Source of the DNA: Brevibacillus panacihumi W25
GTDB taxonomy: Bacteria > Bacillota > Bacilli > Brevibacillales > Brevibacillaceae
Direction of reading: 5' to 3'
Assembly (NCBI RefSeq): GCF_000503775.1
Contig: NZ_KI629782.1
Coordinates: 1,356,045 to 1,420,044, forward strand
Length of the DNA: 64,000 nucleotides
This document shows, in pieces, positions 35,409 to 44,607 of this stretch. Every line of letters begins with the position of its first letter. The first letter of the stretch is position 1. The position numbers and the translations under genes were made by a program. The notes beneath the pieces were generated by a model that did not search any database, was not told the origin of the DNA, and worked only from the letters and a program-made list of their open reading frames with translations.

Positions 35409-35611
35409 CCGATCGCCTCCTGTTGTGTTCGATTGCTGTGTGTGACCGGACCCGTATTCTCTCTTGTCTGGAAATACGGTTTCAGATCATCTGTCAATCT
35501 GTCTATAATCATGCGAGAGTTGATCTCTTTCGTCTGATTGCCAAGCTTGCAAGCCTGCAGCATGATGCGCAGCAGGGTATCCTGATTCAGATTTGGTTCC
35601 AAACTGCTCAT
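35405..35611 (-). CDS. Small unrecognised protein between glmS and glmU, 68 aa
   Basis: Not recognised. A 68-residue soluble protein, MSSLEPNLNQDTLLRIMLQACKLGN then a polar tail ending NRTQQEAIG. GAGGAGG lies eight bases before ATG 35611 and its stop overlaps the glmU start by four bases, both strong signs that it is translated. It could be a small adaptor or regulator of the precursor enzymes. Confidence 0.65.
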   Translation of the reverse strand: MSSLEPNLNQDTLLRIMLQACKLGNQTKEINSRMIIDRLTDDLKPYFQTRENTGPVTHSNRTQQEAIG

Positions 35612-35660
35612 ACGGTGTCCCTCCTCGCTTTTCACAGGTATGCTTGCAAAAGTCAGATGC

Positions 35661-37493
35661 TTACTCAACCGTGACGCTTTTGGCCAGGTTCCGCGGCCGA
35701 TCGACGTCATTGCCGAGTGATACCGACGTGTAATACGCAATCAACTGCAAGGGAATGACGCAAAGCACCGGTGCGAGCAGCGGATGGGTCGCGGGGATGA
35801 GACACACCTCGTCTACCGAACGGTGCAATTCCACATTGTCTTCCAATGCGACACCCAGCACGACGGCTCCGCGTGCCTTTACCTCCGTAATATTGCTGAC
35901 CATCTTTTCATGCAGATGCGGCTGGGTGGACAGCGCGATCACGCGTGTTCCCTCCTCGATCAGCGCCAGTGTCCCATGCTTCAGCTCTCCTGCCGGGTAC
36001 GCCTCCGAATGGATGTAGGAAATCTCCTTGAGCTTCAGAGAACCCTCCAGAGAGACGGCGTAATCGAGCCCGCGGCCGAGAAAGAACATCTGTCTCTCTT
36101 CCTTGATGGAGATGGCGAATTGCCGGATTTCTTCGGCATGGCCGAGAATCTTTTCTACCTGATCTGGCAGCTTCTGGAGCTCCTGCACCAGCGCCGCACA
36201 ATCCGATGCCTCCATGCTTTTCTTCTCCTGGGCGAAATAGATGCCCAACAGATAAAAGGCGATGAGCTGAGACGTGTAGGCTTTGGTGGAGGCGACCGCA
36301 ATCTCCGGTCCTGCCTTGGTCGTCATCACGTGGTCAGCCTCGCGTGCGATGGAGCTTCCGACAACATTGGTGATCGCCAGCACGCTGCTGCCGTTGCGTT
36401 TGGCTTCGCGCAAAGCGGCCAAGGTATCTGCTGTCTCGCCGGATTGACTGACTACAACTGTCAAAGTCTTCTGGCCAAAAAGCGGATTGCGGTAGCGAAA
36501 CTCCGAGGCGACGTCGATCTCTACCGGGATCTTTGCGAGATTTTCGATCACGTGCTTTCCGATCATTCCAGCATGATAAGCGGTGCCGCACGCCACGATA
36601 TAGATTTTTTCAATCCCTTTCACGGTCTCCGGGGATAAGTCCAGTTCCGGAAGCTTGACCATCTGCTTGGCTTCGTCGATACGGCCTGCCATCGTATGGC
36701 GCAGGGAACGCGGCTGTTCGTGGATTTCCTTGAGCATGTAGTGGTCAAAACCGTCTTTTTCCGCCTGCTCCTTGTCCCATGTGATCCGCACCTGCTCTCG
36801 TTCGATTGGCTGCAGGGTCTCGAGATCGTACAGCTCTAGTGAATCTGGGGTCAATACGGCCAGATCGCCGTCCTCCATGACATAGACATCCCGCGTGTGC
36901 TCGAGTATCGCAGGGATGTCGGAGCCAATAAACTTCTCACCCTCGCCCACGCCAATAATTAAAGGACTGGCGAAGCGGACAGCAATCAGTTTGTCCGGCT
37001 CCCCTTCACTCATAACCGCCAGCGCGTAGGCTCCGCGCAACCGAGCCGCGACCTGCTGAACGGTTTGAATGAGATCCCCTTGATCATGCTTCGCAAGGAG
37101 GTGAGCGATGACTTCTGTATCCGTCTCGGAAGTGAAGGTGACCCCTTCCTGTATGAGCTCCTGCCTGATTTCCTGTTCGTTTTCGATAATTCCGTTGTGA
37201 ACAATTGCGAACTTGCCGCGCTCATCCGTATGAGGATGCGAGTTGGCATCCGAAGGGCGGCCGTGTGTCGCCCATCTCGTGTGACCGATGCCGATCGAGC
37301 CGTGCAGACGGGCATGCTGCACCAGTCCTTCCAGGATGTCGATTCGCCCTTTCGCTTTGCGAATCGCAATCTTTGTGCCATCGTTCACGGCGATTCCGGC
37401 CGAATCATAGCCGCGGTATTCCAGCTTTCGCAGTCCGTCGATCAAGATAGGCTGCGCTTCTCTGTTGCCGATATATCCCATGATTCCACACAT
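35661..37493 (-). CDS. glmS: Glutamine-fructose-6-phosphate aminotransferase (isomerizing)
   Basis: Makes glucosamine 6-phosphate, the entry to UDP-GlcNAc. The 610 residues show the N-terminal glutaminase with Cys2 nucleophile (MCGIMGYIG), HTRWATHG and NGIIEN, then two SIS domains (CGTAYHAG, SQSGETADTLAALREAK) and the C-terminal DVDRPRNLAKSVTVE ending diagnostic of GlmS. ATG 37493 follows AAGGAGG. No glmS ribozyme was recognised upstream, where only 49 bases separate it from the dehydrogenase gene, so it seems a dedicated, constitutively translated copy. Confidence 0.95.
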   Translation of the reverse strand: MCGIMGYIGNREAQPILIDGLRKLEYRGYDSAGIAVNDGTKIAIRKAKGRIDILEGLVQHARLHGSIGIGHTRWATHGRPSDANSHPHTDERGKFAIVHNGIIENEQEIRQELIQEGVTFTSETDTEVIAHLLAKHDQGDLIQTVQQVAARLRGAYALAVMSEGEPDKLIAVRFASPLIIGVGEGEKFIGSDIPAILEHTRDVYVMEDGDLAVLTPDSLELYDLETLQPIEREQVRITWDKEQAEKDGFDHYMLKEIHEQPRSLRHTMAGRIDEAKQMVKLPELDLSPETVKGIEKIYIVACGTAYHAGMIGKHVIENLAKIPVEIDVASEFRYRNPLFGQKTLTVVVSQSGETADTLAALREAKRNGSSVLAITNVVGSSIAREADHVMTTKAGPEIAVASTKAYTSQLIAFYLLGIYFAQEKKSMEASDCAALVQELQKLPDQVEKILGHAEEIRQFAISIKEERQMFFLGRGLDYAVSLEGSLKLKEISYIHSEAYPAGELKHGTLALIEEGTRVIALSTQPHLHEKMVSNITEVKARGAVVLGVALEDNVELHRSVDEVCLIPATHPLLAPVLCVIPLQLIAYYTSVSLGNDVDRPRNLAKSVTVE

Positions 37494-37542
37494 AGTCGTT
37501 CCTCCTTCGCGTCATTCATGGATGTAGGGCAGCCGGCTCGCC

Positions 37543-38904
37543 TTACGCGAGCAGGCTGACGACTTCCTTTTTCTGCGGGATCGAGACAGCCATCCCGATC
37601 TTGTAGATATGGGAACCCTCCACACCTTCGAAGGCATTGCGCGTATCGATGACGGCGACGCCCAGATCAGCCAGCTCCCGGTAGTCGAAGCTGCCGTGAT
37701 TGGTGATCAGCACCATGCAGTCGTAAGTGCGGAACCGCTCCAGATCGTAAGCGATGGAATGAACCGATTCCCCCGCTTTATTGACAAAATGTTTGGCGTA
37801 CGGATCGTAGTAGTCCACGCTTGCCCCGTTCTTTTTATACAGCTCGTAGATCTCCAGGCCTGGCGATTCTCGCAGATCGTCCACATCCGGCTTGTACGCC
37901 ATGCCGAGAATGAGGATTTTGGAGCTGTTGATCGATTTGGCATAGAGATTCAAGACCTGTACCGTCTTGTGAAGAACGTAGTCCGGCATGCTGTCATTGA
38001 TGGATTGCGCAATATCAATAAACTTGCTGTGAAACCGAAAGCCTTTTGCCTTCCACGACAGATACATCGGGTCGAGCGGAATGCAATGACCTCCGATGCC
38101 GGGCCCCGGATAAAACGGCATGTAGCCAAAAGGCTTGGTCGAAGCCGCCTTGATTACTTCCCAGACATTGATGCCCATCTTGTCGCACATCAGCGCCATC
38201 TCATTCATAAAGGCGATATTGACGCTGCGGAAGGTATTCTCCAGCAGCTTCGACATTTCTGCCACTTTCGGCGAAGAGACCGGTATGACCGCTTGTACGA
38301 GATTTCCGTATAGTGCCATCCCCAGATCGATGCATCTTTGTGTGGTTCCCCCGATCACCTTGGGCGTATTGTGAGTGTTGAATTTCCGGTTGCCTGGGTC
38401 TACCCGCTCCGGAGAATAGCAGAGGAAGAAATCCACCCCTGCCTGAAAGCCCAATTTTTCGATCTCCCACTGAATCAGCTCTTCAGTCGTGCCCGGATAG
38501 GTGGTGCTTTCCAGCGTAATCAGCATCCCCTGCTTCATATGGATCTTCAATTGGTTTACGACATGCGTAATGTAGGAGGTGTCCGGGTCTTGATTGGGAC
38601 TCAGCGGTGTAGGGACGCAGATGCTGATCGCATCCAGCTCCGCAATGGCAGCGTAGTCTGTCGTCGGAAAAAAACGATCTGTTGCCAGACATTCCCGCAA
38701 GGTCTCATCCGAAATATCCTGGACATAGGAGACGCCCGCCTTTAGGCTCTCGACTTTTCTTGGGTCCAAGTCGATCCCGACGACGGTGTATCCGCCTTTT
38801 ATCGTTTCCACGGCAAGGGGCAGACCGACATAGCCAAGCCCGATCACCCCTACTCTTGCCGTCTTATCCGCCAATTTTTGCTGCAGTTCCTCGAATCTCC
38901 CCAT
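37543..38904 (-). CDS. UDP-N-acetylglucosamine/UDP-sugar 6-dehydrogenase (WbpA-like)
   Basis: Twice oxidises C6 of a UDP-sugar to the uronate. The 453 residues contain the NAD motif VGVIGLGYVGLPLA (18-31), the catalytic GIGGHCIPLDP (Cys274) and a C-terminal UDP-binding domain starting KILILGMAYKPDVDDLRESP. The N-terminal FEELQQKLADKTARVGV resembles Pseudomonas WbpA, the UDP-GlcNAc 6-dehydrogenase, more than the UDP-glucose enzyme. Placement next to GlmS and GlmU supports UDP-GlcNAc as substrate and UDP-GlcNAcA as product, but the sugar is an inference. Confidence 0.85.
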   Translation of the reverse strand: MGRFEELQQKLADKTARVGVIGLGYVGLPLAVETIKGGYTVVGIDLDPRKVESLKAGVSYVQDISDETLRECLATDRFFPTTDYAAIAELDAISICVPTPLSPNQDPDTSYITHVVNQLKIHMKQGMLITLESTTYPGTTEELIQWEIEKLGFQAGVDFFLCYSPERVDPGNRKFNTHNTPKVIGGTTQRCIDLGMALYGNLVQAVIPVSSPKVAEMSKLLENTFRSVNIAFMNEMALMCDKMGINVWEVIKAASTKPFGYMPFYPGPGIGGHCIPLDPMYLSWKAKGFRFHSKFIDIAQSINDSMPDYVLHKTVQVLNLYAKSINSSKILILGMAYKPDVDDLRESPGLEIYELYKKNGASVDYYDPYAKHFVNKAGESVHSIAYDLERFRTYDCMVLITNHGSFDYRELADLGVAVIDTRNAFEGVEGSHIYKIGMAVSIPQKKEVVSLLA

Positions 38905-38930
38905 ACTCGTCTCTCCCCTTCATGGTCTCT

Positions 38931-39719
38931 TTATGAAATGAGTCGCTTCACGCGTGCTGCCAGCTCTACAGGCGAAAATGGCTTGGTAATGTAGTCGGAA
39001 GCACCGAGAGCGAATGATTTTTTTACATCTTCCTCCAGCTTCTTGTCCGTCAGAACCACGATTTTGCTCGCGGGTCCTGTCTGCTGTTGCCTGATTCTCT
39101 CCATCAATTGATAGCCGTCCATGATCGGCAGGTTGAGATCGGTGATGACCAAATCCGGGAACAGCTCCTGGTATTTTTGCACCCCATCCATGCCATCCTG
39201 GGCGATCGTCACCTGGTAGCCCTTTTGCTGCAGAAATATTTGCAGGAACTCATTGACTGTCTCGTCGTGGTTGACCAACAGGATGCTTCCAGCCGTTTCC
39301 TCCCGGCCATCGAGGTGATGGAAAAACAGCTTGATCTCCCCGTAGCCGGCCAGCTTCAGGACCTCCTGAATCATTCGTTGCAGGACGTAGCTTGTCGCCT
39401 GTTTGGATTCAGTAAAGCTGGCGATTAAGAGACTGCCTGCCAGAAGCCCGCGTTCCTGCAGGATGTCCTTAACCTGCAGGGAAAAAAAGTGGGTTTCGCT
39501 GCGGTTTTGCCCCTCCAGATAGACGGCCAGCAGACGGGTGTTTTTGTCATAGGCGAGTTGCATGTGCAAGCCCATGCCTTTTTGCTGGAGAGCTTCCTCG
39601 ATGTCGCTGACCGATGCCGGGCTCAGCTGCTTGCAAGCAGCGAGTATGATGCCGCAAGAATTGTGTTCTAACCTGTACGCTCGCAGAAATTGATGAAATG
39701 CAGGTATTAGACTGTTCAT
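38931..39719 (-). CDS. Response regulator: unknown N-domain plus C-terminal receiver, no DNA-binding output
   Basis: A 262-residue protein. Residues 144-262 are a CheY-like receiver with phospho-acceptor Asp194 (VITDLNLP), Thr224 (VVLTD) and Lys246 (ITKPF); the acidic pocket is NHDE rather than the usual DDD/DDE. Residues 1-140 are an unassigned alpha/beta domain with no helix-turn-helix, in an inverted order for response regulators. It probably acts by protein contact, perhaps on the glycosyltransferase whose stop codon overlaps its start (ATGA). A degenerate GGDEF-like fold for the N-domain is possible but not demonstrable here. No histidine kinase is adjacent. Confidence 0.8.
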   Translation of the reverse strand: MNSLIPAFHQFLRAYRLEHNSCGIILAACKQLSPASVSDIEEALQQKGMGLHMQLAYDKNTRLLAVYLEGQNRSETHFFSLQVKDILQERGLLAGSLLIASFTESKQATSYVLQRMIQEVLKLAGYGEIKLFFHHLDGREETAGSILLVNHDETVNEFLQIFLQQKGYQVTIAQDGMDGVQKYQELFPDLVITDLNLPIMDGYQLMERIRQQQTGPASKIVVLTDKKLEEDVKKSFALGASDYITKPFSPVELAARVKRLIS

Positions 39720-41158
39720 CCTCTTACCTCCAGACTGGAAATCGTTTTCTTTTCCTCAGCTTTCCAGCTCGTTCGGGTCATCGTGCCCCACGAGTTGTTG
39801 TTGCGCAAATATTCGATGTGACCCAAAAACCGCCAGATGACACCGATTTGTCGGTAGCCGAAAAACATCAGAATGGTATAGAAAAGCATTTTGACGATAT
39901 CCTGAAAACGCGGATAGCGGCGAAATGCGATTTCCTCCAGCAGCAGCGCGCCAATCCCCAAGAGAAAGCCATAGAGAATGTTGAGGGCGCCATAGATCAG
40001 CAGGATATTCGCTTGCGTCATGTCCATCAGCACGTAGCCGATCAATGCCAACAGTCCTGTGATTCGAAAATAAGGATTCAAGGTCTCAAACAAAATGTTG
40101 TACGGCAGGGTGACCAGACCGAATATTTTGTACTTGGGACGAAAGACCATGTGCTGGCCGTATTCGATCATGTTTTTCAAGTTTCCGCGTCCCCATCTGC
40201 GGCGCTGGCTCCCCAGGATTTTCCACGTGTCAGGCGCTTGCGTCCAGCAGACGGCGTCGGGACAGAAAGCGACGCGATACGGAAGCTTGTTCTCGAGCAT
40301 GTATTTGTGCAGTTTGATGATGATGTTCATATCCTCTCCGGGATAGCCGCCGCGATAACCGCCCACTTTGATCACATAATCCTTGCGAAAGACACCGAAG
40401 GCGCCGGAGACGATAATCAAGCCGTTGATCGCACTCCAGCCGATTCGCCCTCCCAGGAAGGCCTTGAGGTATTCGATCGACTGAAGCATGGGCAAAAGCT
40501 TTTTCGGCAGGCGAATCTCGCTGACGATGCCATCCTCGATCTTGCAGCCGTTAGCGATGCGGATATCGCCGCCAATCGCCACGGTTTCCTCCGGATTCTC
40601 CATGTAGACGCGAGCAATGCGAATCAAGGCGTCCTTTTCCAGCAATGAATCGGCGTCGATCGAAGCGATCAGCGGGTAGTGGGACAGGTTGATTCCCGCG
40701 TTGAGCGAATCCGCCTTACCTCCGTTGTCCTTGTCGATCAGATACAGATGGGGGAAGGCCGGATTGTAGTAGACACCGCGAACCTTCTCCGTTTTCAGCA
40801 CTGGCCAGACAGCGGCGTGATGGGAGAGCTGCAGGTTGAACTCATTGATCAGCACGTTGAGCGTCTCGTCGCCAGACCCGTCATTGATGACGATCACTTC
40901 ATATTCCGGGTAGTTGAGCGACAACAGCGACCGGACGTTCTCGATAATCGTCAGCTCCTCGTTGTACGCGGGAACCAGGATTGAGATCGGCGGCACATGC
41001 GGCGAACCGGACAAGGCCTGATACCTGGAGTACAGGGAACTTTTGAGAATACCCATGATGTTCTTGAAGGAGAACATCATGATGATTAAATACAGCGAGT
41101 TGATGACGAAGACGTAATAGATGGCAAACGTCCCGTAGTATAGCAAGAAATCTCTCAT
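39716..41158 (-). CDS. Processive family 2 glycosyltransferase (poly-GlcNAc/cellulose synthase-like)
   Basis: A 480-residue membrane enzyme that probably polymerises a UDP-sugar and exports the chain. Membrane helix near 6-30, cytosolic GT2 domain with PAYNEE (63-68), NDGSGDET (92-99), DNGGKADSLNAG (144-155), the metal-binding DAD (168-170), acceptor GED (274-276) and the processivity motif QRRRW (318-322), then four or more C-terminal helices. This is the layout of PgaC/IcaA, hyaluronan and chitin-oligosaccharide synthases. ATG 41158 follows GGAGGGAGGAAGCG; an upstream extension of the frame is out-of-frame shadow of the HEAT gene. Confidence 0.88.
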   Translation of the reverse strand: MRDFLLYYGTFAIYYVFVINSLYLIIMMFSFKNIMGILKSSLYSRYQALSGSPHVPPISILVPAYNEELTIIENVRSLLSLNYPEYEVIVINDGSGDETLNVLINEFNLQLSHHAAVWPVLKTEKVRGVYYNPAFPHLYLIDKDNGGKADSLNAGINLSHYPLIASIDADSLLEKDALIRIARVYMENPEETVAIGGDIRIANGCKIEDGIVSEIRLPKKLLPMLQSIEYLKAFLGGRIGWSAINGLIIVSGAFGVFRKDYVIKVGGYRGGYPGEDMNIIIKLHKYMLENKLPYRVAFCPDAVCWTQAPDTWKILGSQRRRWGRGNLKNMIEYGQHMVFRPKYKIFGLVTLPYNILFETLNPYFRITGLLALIGYVLMDMTQANILLIYGALNILYGFLLGIGALLLEEIAFRRYPRFQDIVKMLFYTILMFFGYRQIGVIWRFLGHIEYLRNNNSWGTMTRTSWKAEEKKTISSLEVRG

Positions 41159-41175
41159 CGCTTCCTCCCTCCTGC

Positions 41176-42351
41176 CTACTTTTCCAATGCATGGGCGGTA
41201 CTGAGTGTTTTCCTGCTCCATTCTTGGTAAAAAAGCAGCTTTTGTTGGTGCGTGATCTGCTGCTCCAGATCGATGGTGGGAAATCTGCCCTTCTCCAGTT
41301 CCTTTTGGATGACCTGATTGGCCATCTCGCGAATGCGGATGTCCCTCTCTTCCTCCATGATCGAGCAAAGCGCCCGGAAGCCATCCACCTGCAATTGGGC
41401 CAGGCTGTTCATGCTGTTGCGGGCGACCCACCAATGCGGATCCTTCACCGCACGCTTCAAAAGTGGAATGTAGGTGGACAATCCCAGTTCACCGATCGCC
41501 TTCGCCATCACAGAGCGGATCTCCCAGTCAGGATGCGATAAGAACAGGCTGACATTTCGCTTCGTCAGATAACGAATATCCCGGCACAGCAGCTTTACTA
41601 CCTTGATCCGGACCTCCTTGTCTGCCGAATTCACGAGTTGGTCCAGGATCGAGTCCATGCCGGGCTGGACATGCGATGTCAGTCCAATCAGCCCGACTTT
41701 GACCAGATCGGCATCCTCCTCGCGCACCAAAGAGGCAAACAAGGGGCCGGTATCGATCTGGCTGTCGCTGAGTATATCGACGATCAGCGGCTGGCAGTTT
41801 TGGCGGTACCCCACCAGCAGCTCGACCATCTCGCGCAGATCTTTTTCCTTACGCGCGCATTTGGCCAGAGCGCGCGCGAAGATGAACATGCTGGCATCGT
41901 TATCGTCTTTTTTCATGAGCCGGATAATTCCCGGGACTGCTTGCTCCGCATGCATCATCCCGAGATTGTAGGCGGCGTCCACCCGCGACCATTTCCACCA
42001 AGAGTTCAGCCGCTTCAGATCCATTTCGACTAACCCCAGGTCATCGCAGAGATCAAGCAGTTTTTGGCGATGAACGCCGGTAAAGCGCTCCAGTAGGGAA
42101 ATCAGCTTTTTTTGGATGATCCTTTTTTCGCTGCGCGTCAGGACTCCTGCTGGCGGCTTCAGCCGTCCCTCTTCTTCCCCGTACGCCTGGATGTAGAAAA
42201 AATAGTCTTGGTATTTTTCCAGACAAACCCGCTCGCGTTTCTCAGCAGCGAGATGACGCAGTTTCAGGACAAACAGTACGAGCAGTCCCAGAACAGCTGC
42301 TCCGCTGAGGCCGTACAGCATGTACACGGCTATCGTCAGTGGTGTCTCCAC
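41176..42351 (-). CDS. Membrane-anchored HEAT-repeat protein
   Basis: A 391-residue protein with one N-terminal helix (IAVYMLYGLSGAAVLGLLVLFVL, 7-29) and a cytosolic array of helical pairs of about 35-40 residues, for example VRIKVVKLLCRDIRYL, DWEIRSVMAKAIGELGLSTYIPLLKRAVKDPHWWVARNSMNSLAQL, typical of HEAT/PBS-lyase repeats. Likely a scaffold that couples the neighbouring synthase and regulator. GTG 42351 is read as the start (MEIPL-like METPLTIAV) after a G-rich ribosome site. Operon neighbours at 17-18 bases each side. Confidence 0.75.
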   Translation of the reverse strand: METPLTIAVYMLYGLSGAAVLGLLVLFVLKLRHLAAEKRERVCLEKYQDYFFYIQAYGEEEGRLKPPAGVLTRSEKRIIQKKLISLLERFTGVHRQKLLDLCDDLGLVEMDLKRLNSWWKWSRVDAAYNLGMMHAEQAVPGIIRLMKKDDNDASMFIFARALAKCARKEKDLREMVELLVGYRQNCQPLIVDILSDSQIDTGPLFASLVREEDADLVKVGLIGLTSHVQPGMDSILDQLVNSADKEVRIKVVKLLCRDIRYLTKRNVSLFLSHPDWEIRSVMAKAIGELGLSTYIPLLKRAVKDPHWWVARNSMNSLAQLQVDGFRALCSIMEEERDIRIREMANQVIQKELEKGRFPTIDLEQQITHQQKLLFYQEWSRKTLSTAHALEK

Positions 42352-42369
42352 ATCCCCACCCCCATCCCC

Positions 42370-44607
42370 TCATGGTTTGGTCTCTTTTCGATTTGGTTCG
42401 GTCAATTCTTGAAACACCTGTTGAATCCGGGTGTAGCTCTGTTTTTTTCGTTCGTGATAATGTACTTCTTCCCATGGCTCCCACTTGTAGCGCGGCAGCT
42501 TCGTCAACGGATACGGCTTGTCCGACTCTACCGCAATCGGTGCCTGGGAAGCTGCTTGTCTTTCCACGGTCCAAGGGAAAATCCGAATGCCCTTCGTCGT
42601 CTCGGTGACAAAGGCAGCCCCCTCATCCCGATAACTCATCACCTGAAGGGAACTGGGGTCGGTAAAGCCGAGCAGCATCCACGGAATGCGCAGCTCCACG
42701 ATCTTTCCTTTCGCCTCCCAGGCTGTCAATGAGTTGTAGTCAGGACTGTCAGAGTCCGTAGTCCCTCTGCGCAGCTTGCCTGCGACGACCTCTTCCATCG
42801 GATAGTACGCTTTGCTGTCAGGCGGCTCCATCTCCATTCCCACTGCCAGCTTCCAAGGGACGAAAACACCGGAATTGTCCTGCAGCGATTCCTCCTTGAC
42901 CGGCAGCATCCGATACCTTTTGCCGTACAAACGGGTATGAAAATCATAGTTCGCAGCGATGAGAATCTCGCTTTCCTGCGCATCGCCGAGACGAACCAGC
43001 GTTTCCAGTCCTTCATCCAAGGTCTGTCCGGAAAGCTCGGGCGCTTTCCGATTCCCTCCCGGAAGCGTATCGAAGCCCAGGTAGAGCGTTTGTTTCTTAG
43101 GATCAAATTCCTCTGAAAGCTCGGCCATGACGTAAAGATAGGCTTCATCATGCGTCACCCAGAGCTCTGACAGGCCGGGCCTAGACATCTCCAGCCTTTG
43201 CTTTTGACCCTCGTCCAGCTTTTCCCAATCTGCCTTGTCGCCGTCGATTGTCAGCAAATCCTCCTTGCCCGGATGCATGCCGAGGACGCCGAACAAGGAC
43301 TCGTTGGTCAGGACATTCAGCCAGAGTGAGCGCCTGTCCTCGGGAAGCTCGAATTTCATCGTATTCCAGGTCTTCTTGAACCACTCGTCCTGCCACACGA
43401 AGAGAATGCCTCCGGCGTATCCCTCCGCATGAATCTCTCGCATCAATTGGGCGTCGATCTCACCCTGTCGCTCCTCGGTATGTCCGCCCTGGTCTCTTCC
43501 CAGCTCCCCCAGATGCGCATTGCCCCAGGAAGCCGGGACACCGAATTCCGTCACCATGATCGGCAGTCCGTCGTGATGGGCTTTCAATTTCCGCAAATAC
43601 GCCTTGTACGTATCGATTTCACCCTGGTCGTTCTTGACCTGCTTCAAATCGGAATCATAGCGAAACAGGTCCGGATAGTAGGGGTAGACGTGATAGGACG
43701 CGAAATACCCTGCCTTCCACTGGATCGGCTCGATATGCGTCGGATCGACACTCACCATGTCCTCGTGATAAATCGGCTCGCCTGGATGTTGGATGGGATC
43801 TGTCGTCACCCAGTTGGTAAACGTCATCGGATGCTGCCATCCATATTGGCTTTCTTCCTCCGCGACCAGATCCACCATCTCCGCCAACCAGGACTCGAAG
43901 GGCGATGCCTGCGGCGTGGCGCGAAAATGCTTCCCCTGATAAGGTTCCGTCGCCTGATGAAGCTTGTTGGTTTTCTGGACCATGACAGGGTCCCATTCTG
44001 TACCGATGTGCCAGCCAATGAGGTAAGGACCTGCATTGGCCCGATACTTTCCGCTCGCCTTCCCCATTTTTTCCGGAAGGGTGACAGCCCCGTATACGGC
44101 TCCGACTGCATCCCGGATCTCTTGTTGAAACTGTTCATGAATCTCCGGCAGGAACGCGTCCTGCTTTTCGATCAGCAATTCCTCCGGGCTCCAGATTCCC
44201 TGCATCAGATAGAGCGGCTCCCCCTCCTTGCGTTGATTAAACGCGACCAAGGCCTCGTAAAAGGCGGGTGGATGGATCGTATAGATCCGGATGACATTCG
44301 CCCCCATCTCATCGATCATGGAGAACCAGCGCAAATAATCTTCCTTGGTGATGGGGAGTTCCCCCGGGAAGTGTCCAGGCAGCGATGCGCCCAGATTGAT
44401 TCCTTTGGTAAAAAAGGGCTTCCAGGCTTGATTCTGGTAGACTTCGATATACTCGCCATTCGTGCGGAATTTCGTCTGCACGCCTTTCGATATTTCCATG
44501 CTTTCTACACGATTGCCACTGCCATTCCACCAGAGAGAGGTGAAAACAGCCGCGATCATGACGGCCAAAGCGGCCCATTGCCCCCGACGTCTCCTGTGCT
44601 GTCCCAA
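42370..44607 (-). CDS. Membrane-anchored glycoside hydrolase (clan A-like)
   Basis: A 745-residue protein that starts the exopolysaccharide operon. After a signal anchor (WAALAVMIAAVFTSLWW, 11-27), residues 45-430 look like a clan-A TIM barrel: NGEYIEVYQNQAWKPFFTKGINLGASLPG, NVIRIYTIHPPAFYEAL, acid/base candidate Glu204 (GWHIGTEWDP) and nucleophile candidate Glu354 (IMVTEFGVPAS). Residues 470-700 form a beta-rich accessory domain. Substrate unknown; it could trim or release the polymer outside the membrane. The TTG start (44607), ten bases after GGAGG, is the only start in an otherwise closed frame. Confidence 0.75.
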   Translation of the reverse strand: MGQHRRRRGQWAALAVMIAAVFTSLWWNGSGNRVESMEISKGVQTKFRTNGEYIEVYQNQAWKPFFTKGINLGASLPGHFPGELPITKEDYLRWFSMIDEMGANVIRIYTIHPPAFYEALVAFNQRKEGEPLYLMQGIWSPEELLIEKQDAFLPEIHEQFQQEIRDAVGAVYGAVTLPEKMGKASGKYRANAGPYLIGWHIGTEWDPVMVQKTNKLHQATEPYQGKHFRATPQASPFESWLAEMVDLVAEEESQYGWQHPMTFTNWVTTDPIQHPGEPIYHEDMVSVDPTHIEPIQWKAGYFASYHVYPYYPDLFRYDSDLKQVKNDQGEIDTYKAYLRKLKAHHDGLPIMVTEFGVPASWGNAHLGELGRDQGGHTEERQGEIDAQLMREIHAEGYAGGILFVWQDEWFKKTWNTMKFELPEDRRSLWLNVLTNESLFGVLGMHPGKEDLLTIDGDKADWEKLDEGQKQRLEMSRPGLSELWVTHDEAYLYVMAELSEEFDPKKQTLYLGFDTLPGGNRKAPELSGQTLDEGLETLVRLGDAQESEILIAANYDFHTRLYGKRYRMLPVKEESLQDNSGVFVPWKLAVGMEMEPPDSKAYYPMEEVVAGKLRRGTTDSDSPDYNSLTAWEAKGKIVELRIPWMLLGFTDPSSLQVMSYRDEGAAFVTETTKGIRIFPWTVERQAASQAPIAVESDKPYPLTKLPRYKWEPWEEVHYHERKKQSYTRIQQVFQELTEPNRKETKP

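Noticed and set aside
37494-37542. glmS ribozyme before glmS
   Set aside because: Only 49 bases are available and no ribozyme core is recognisable.
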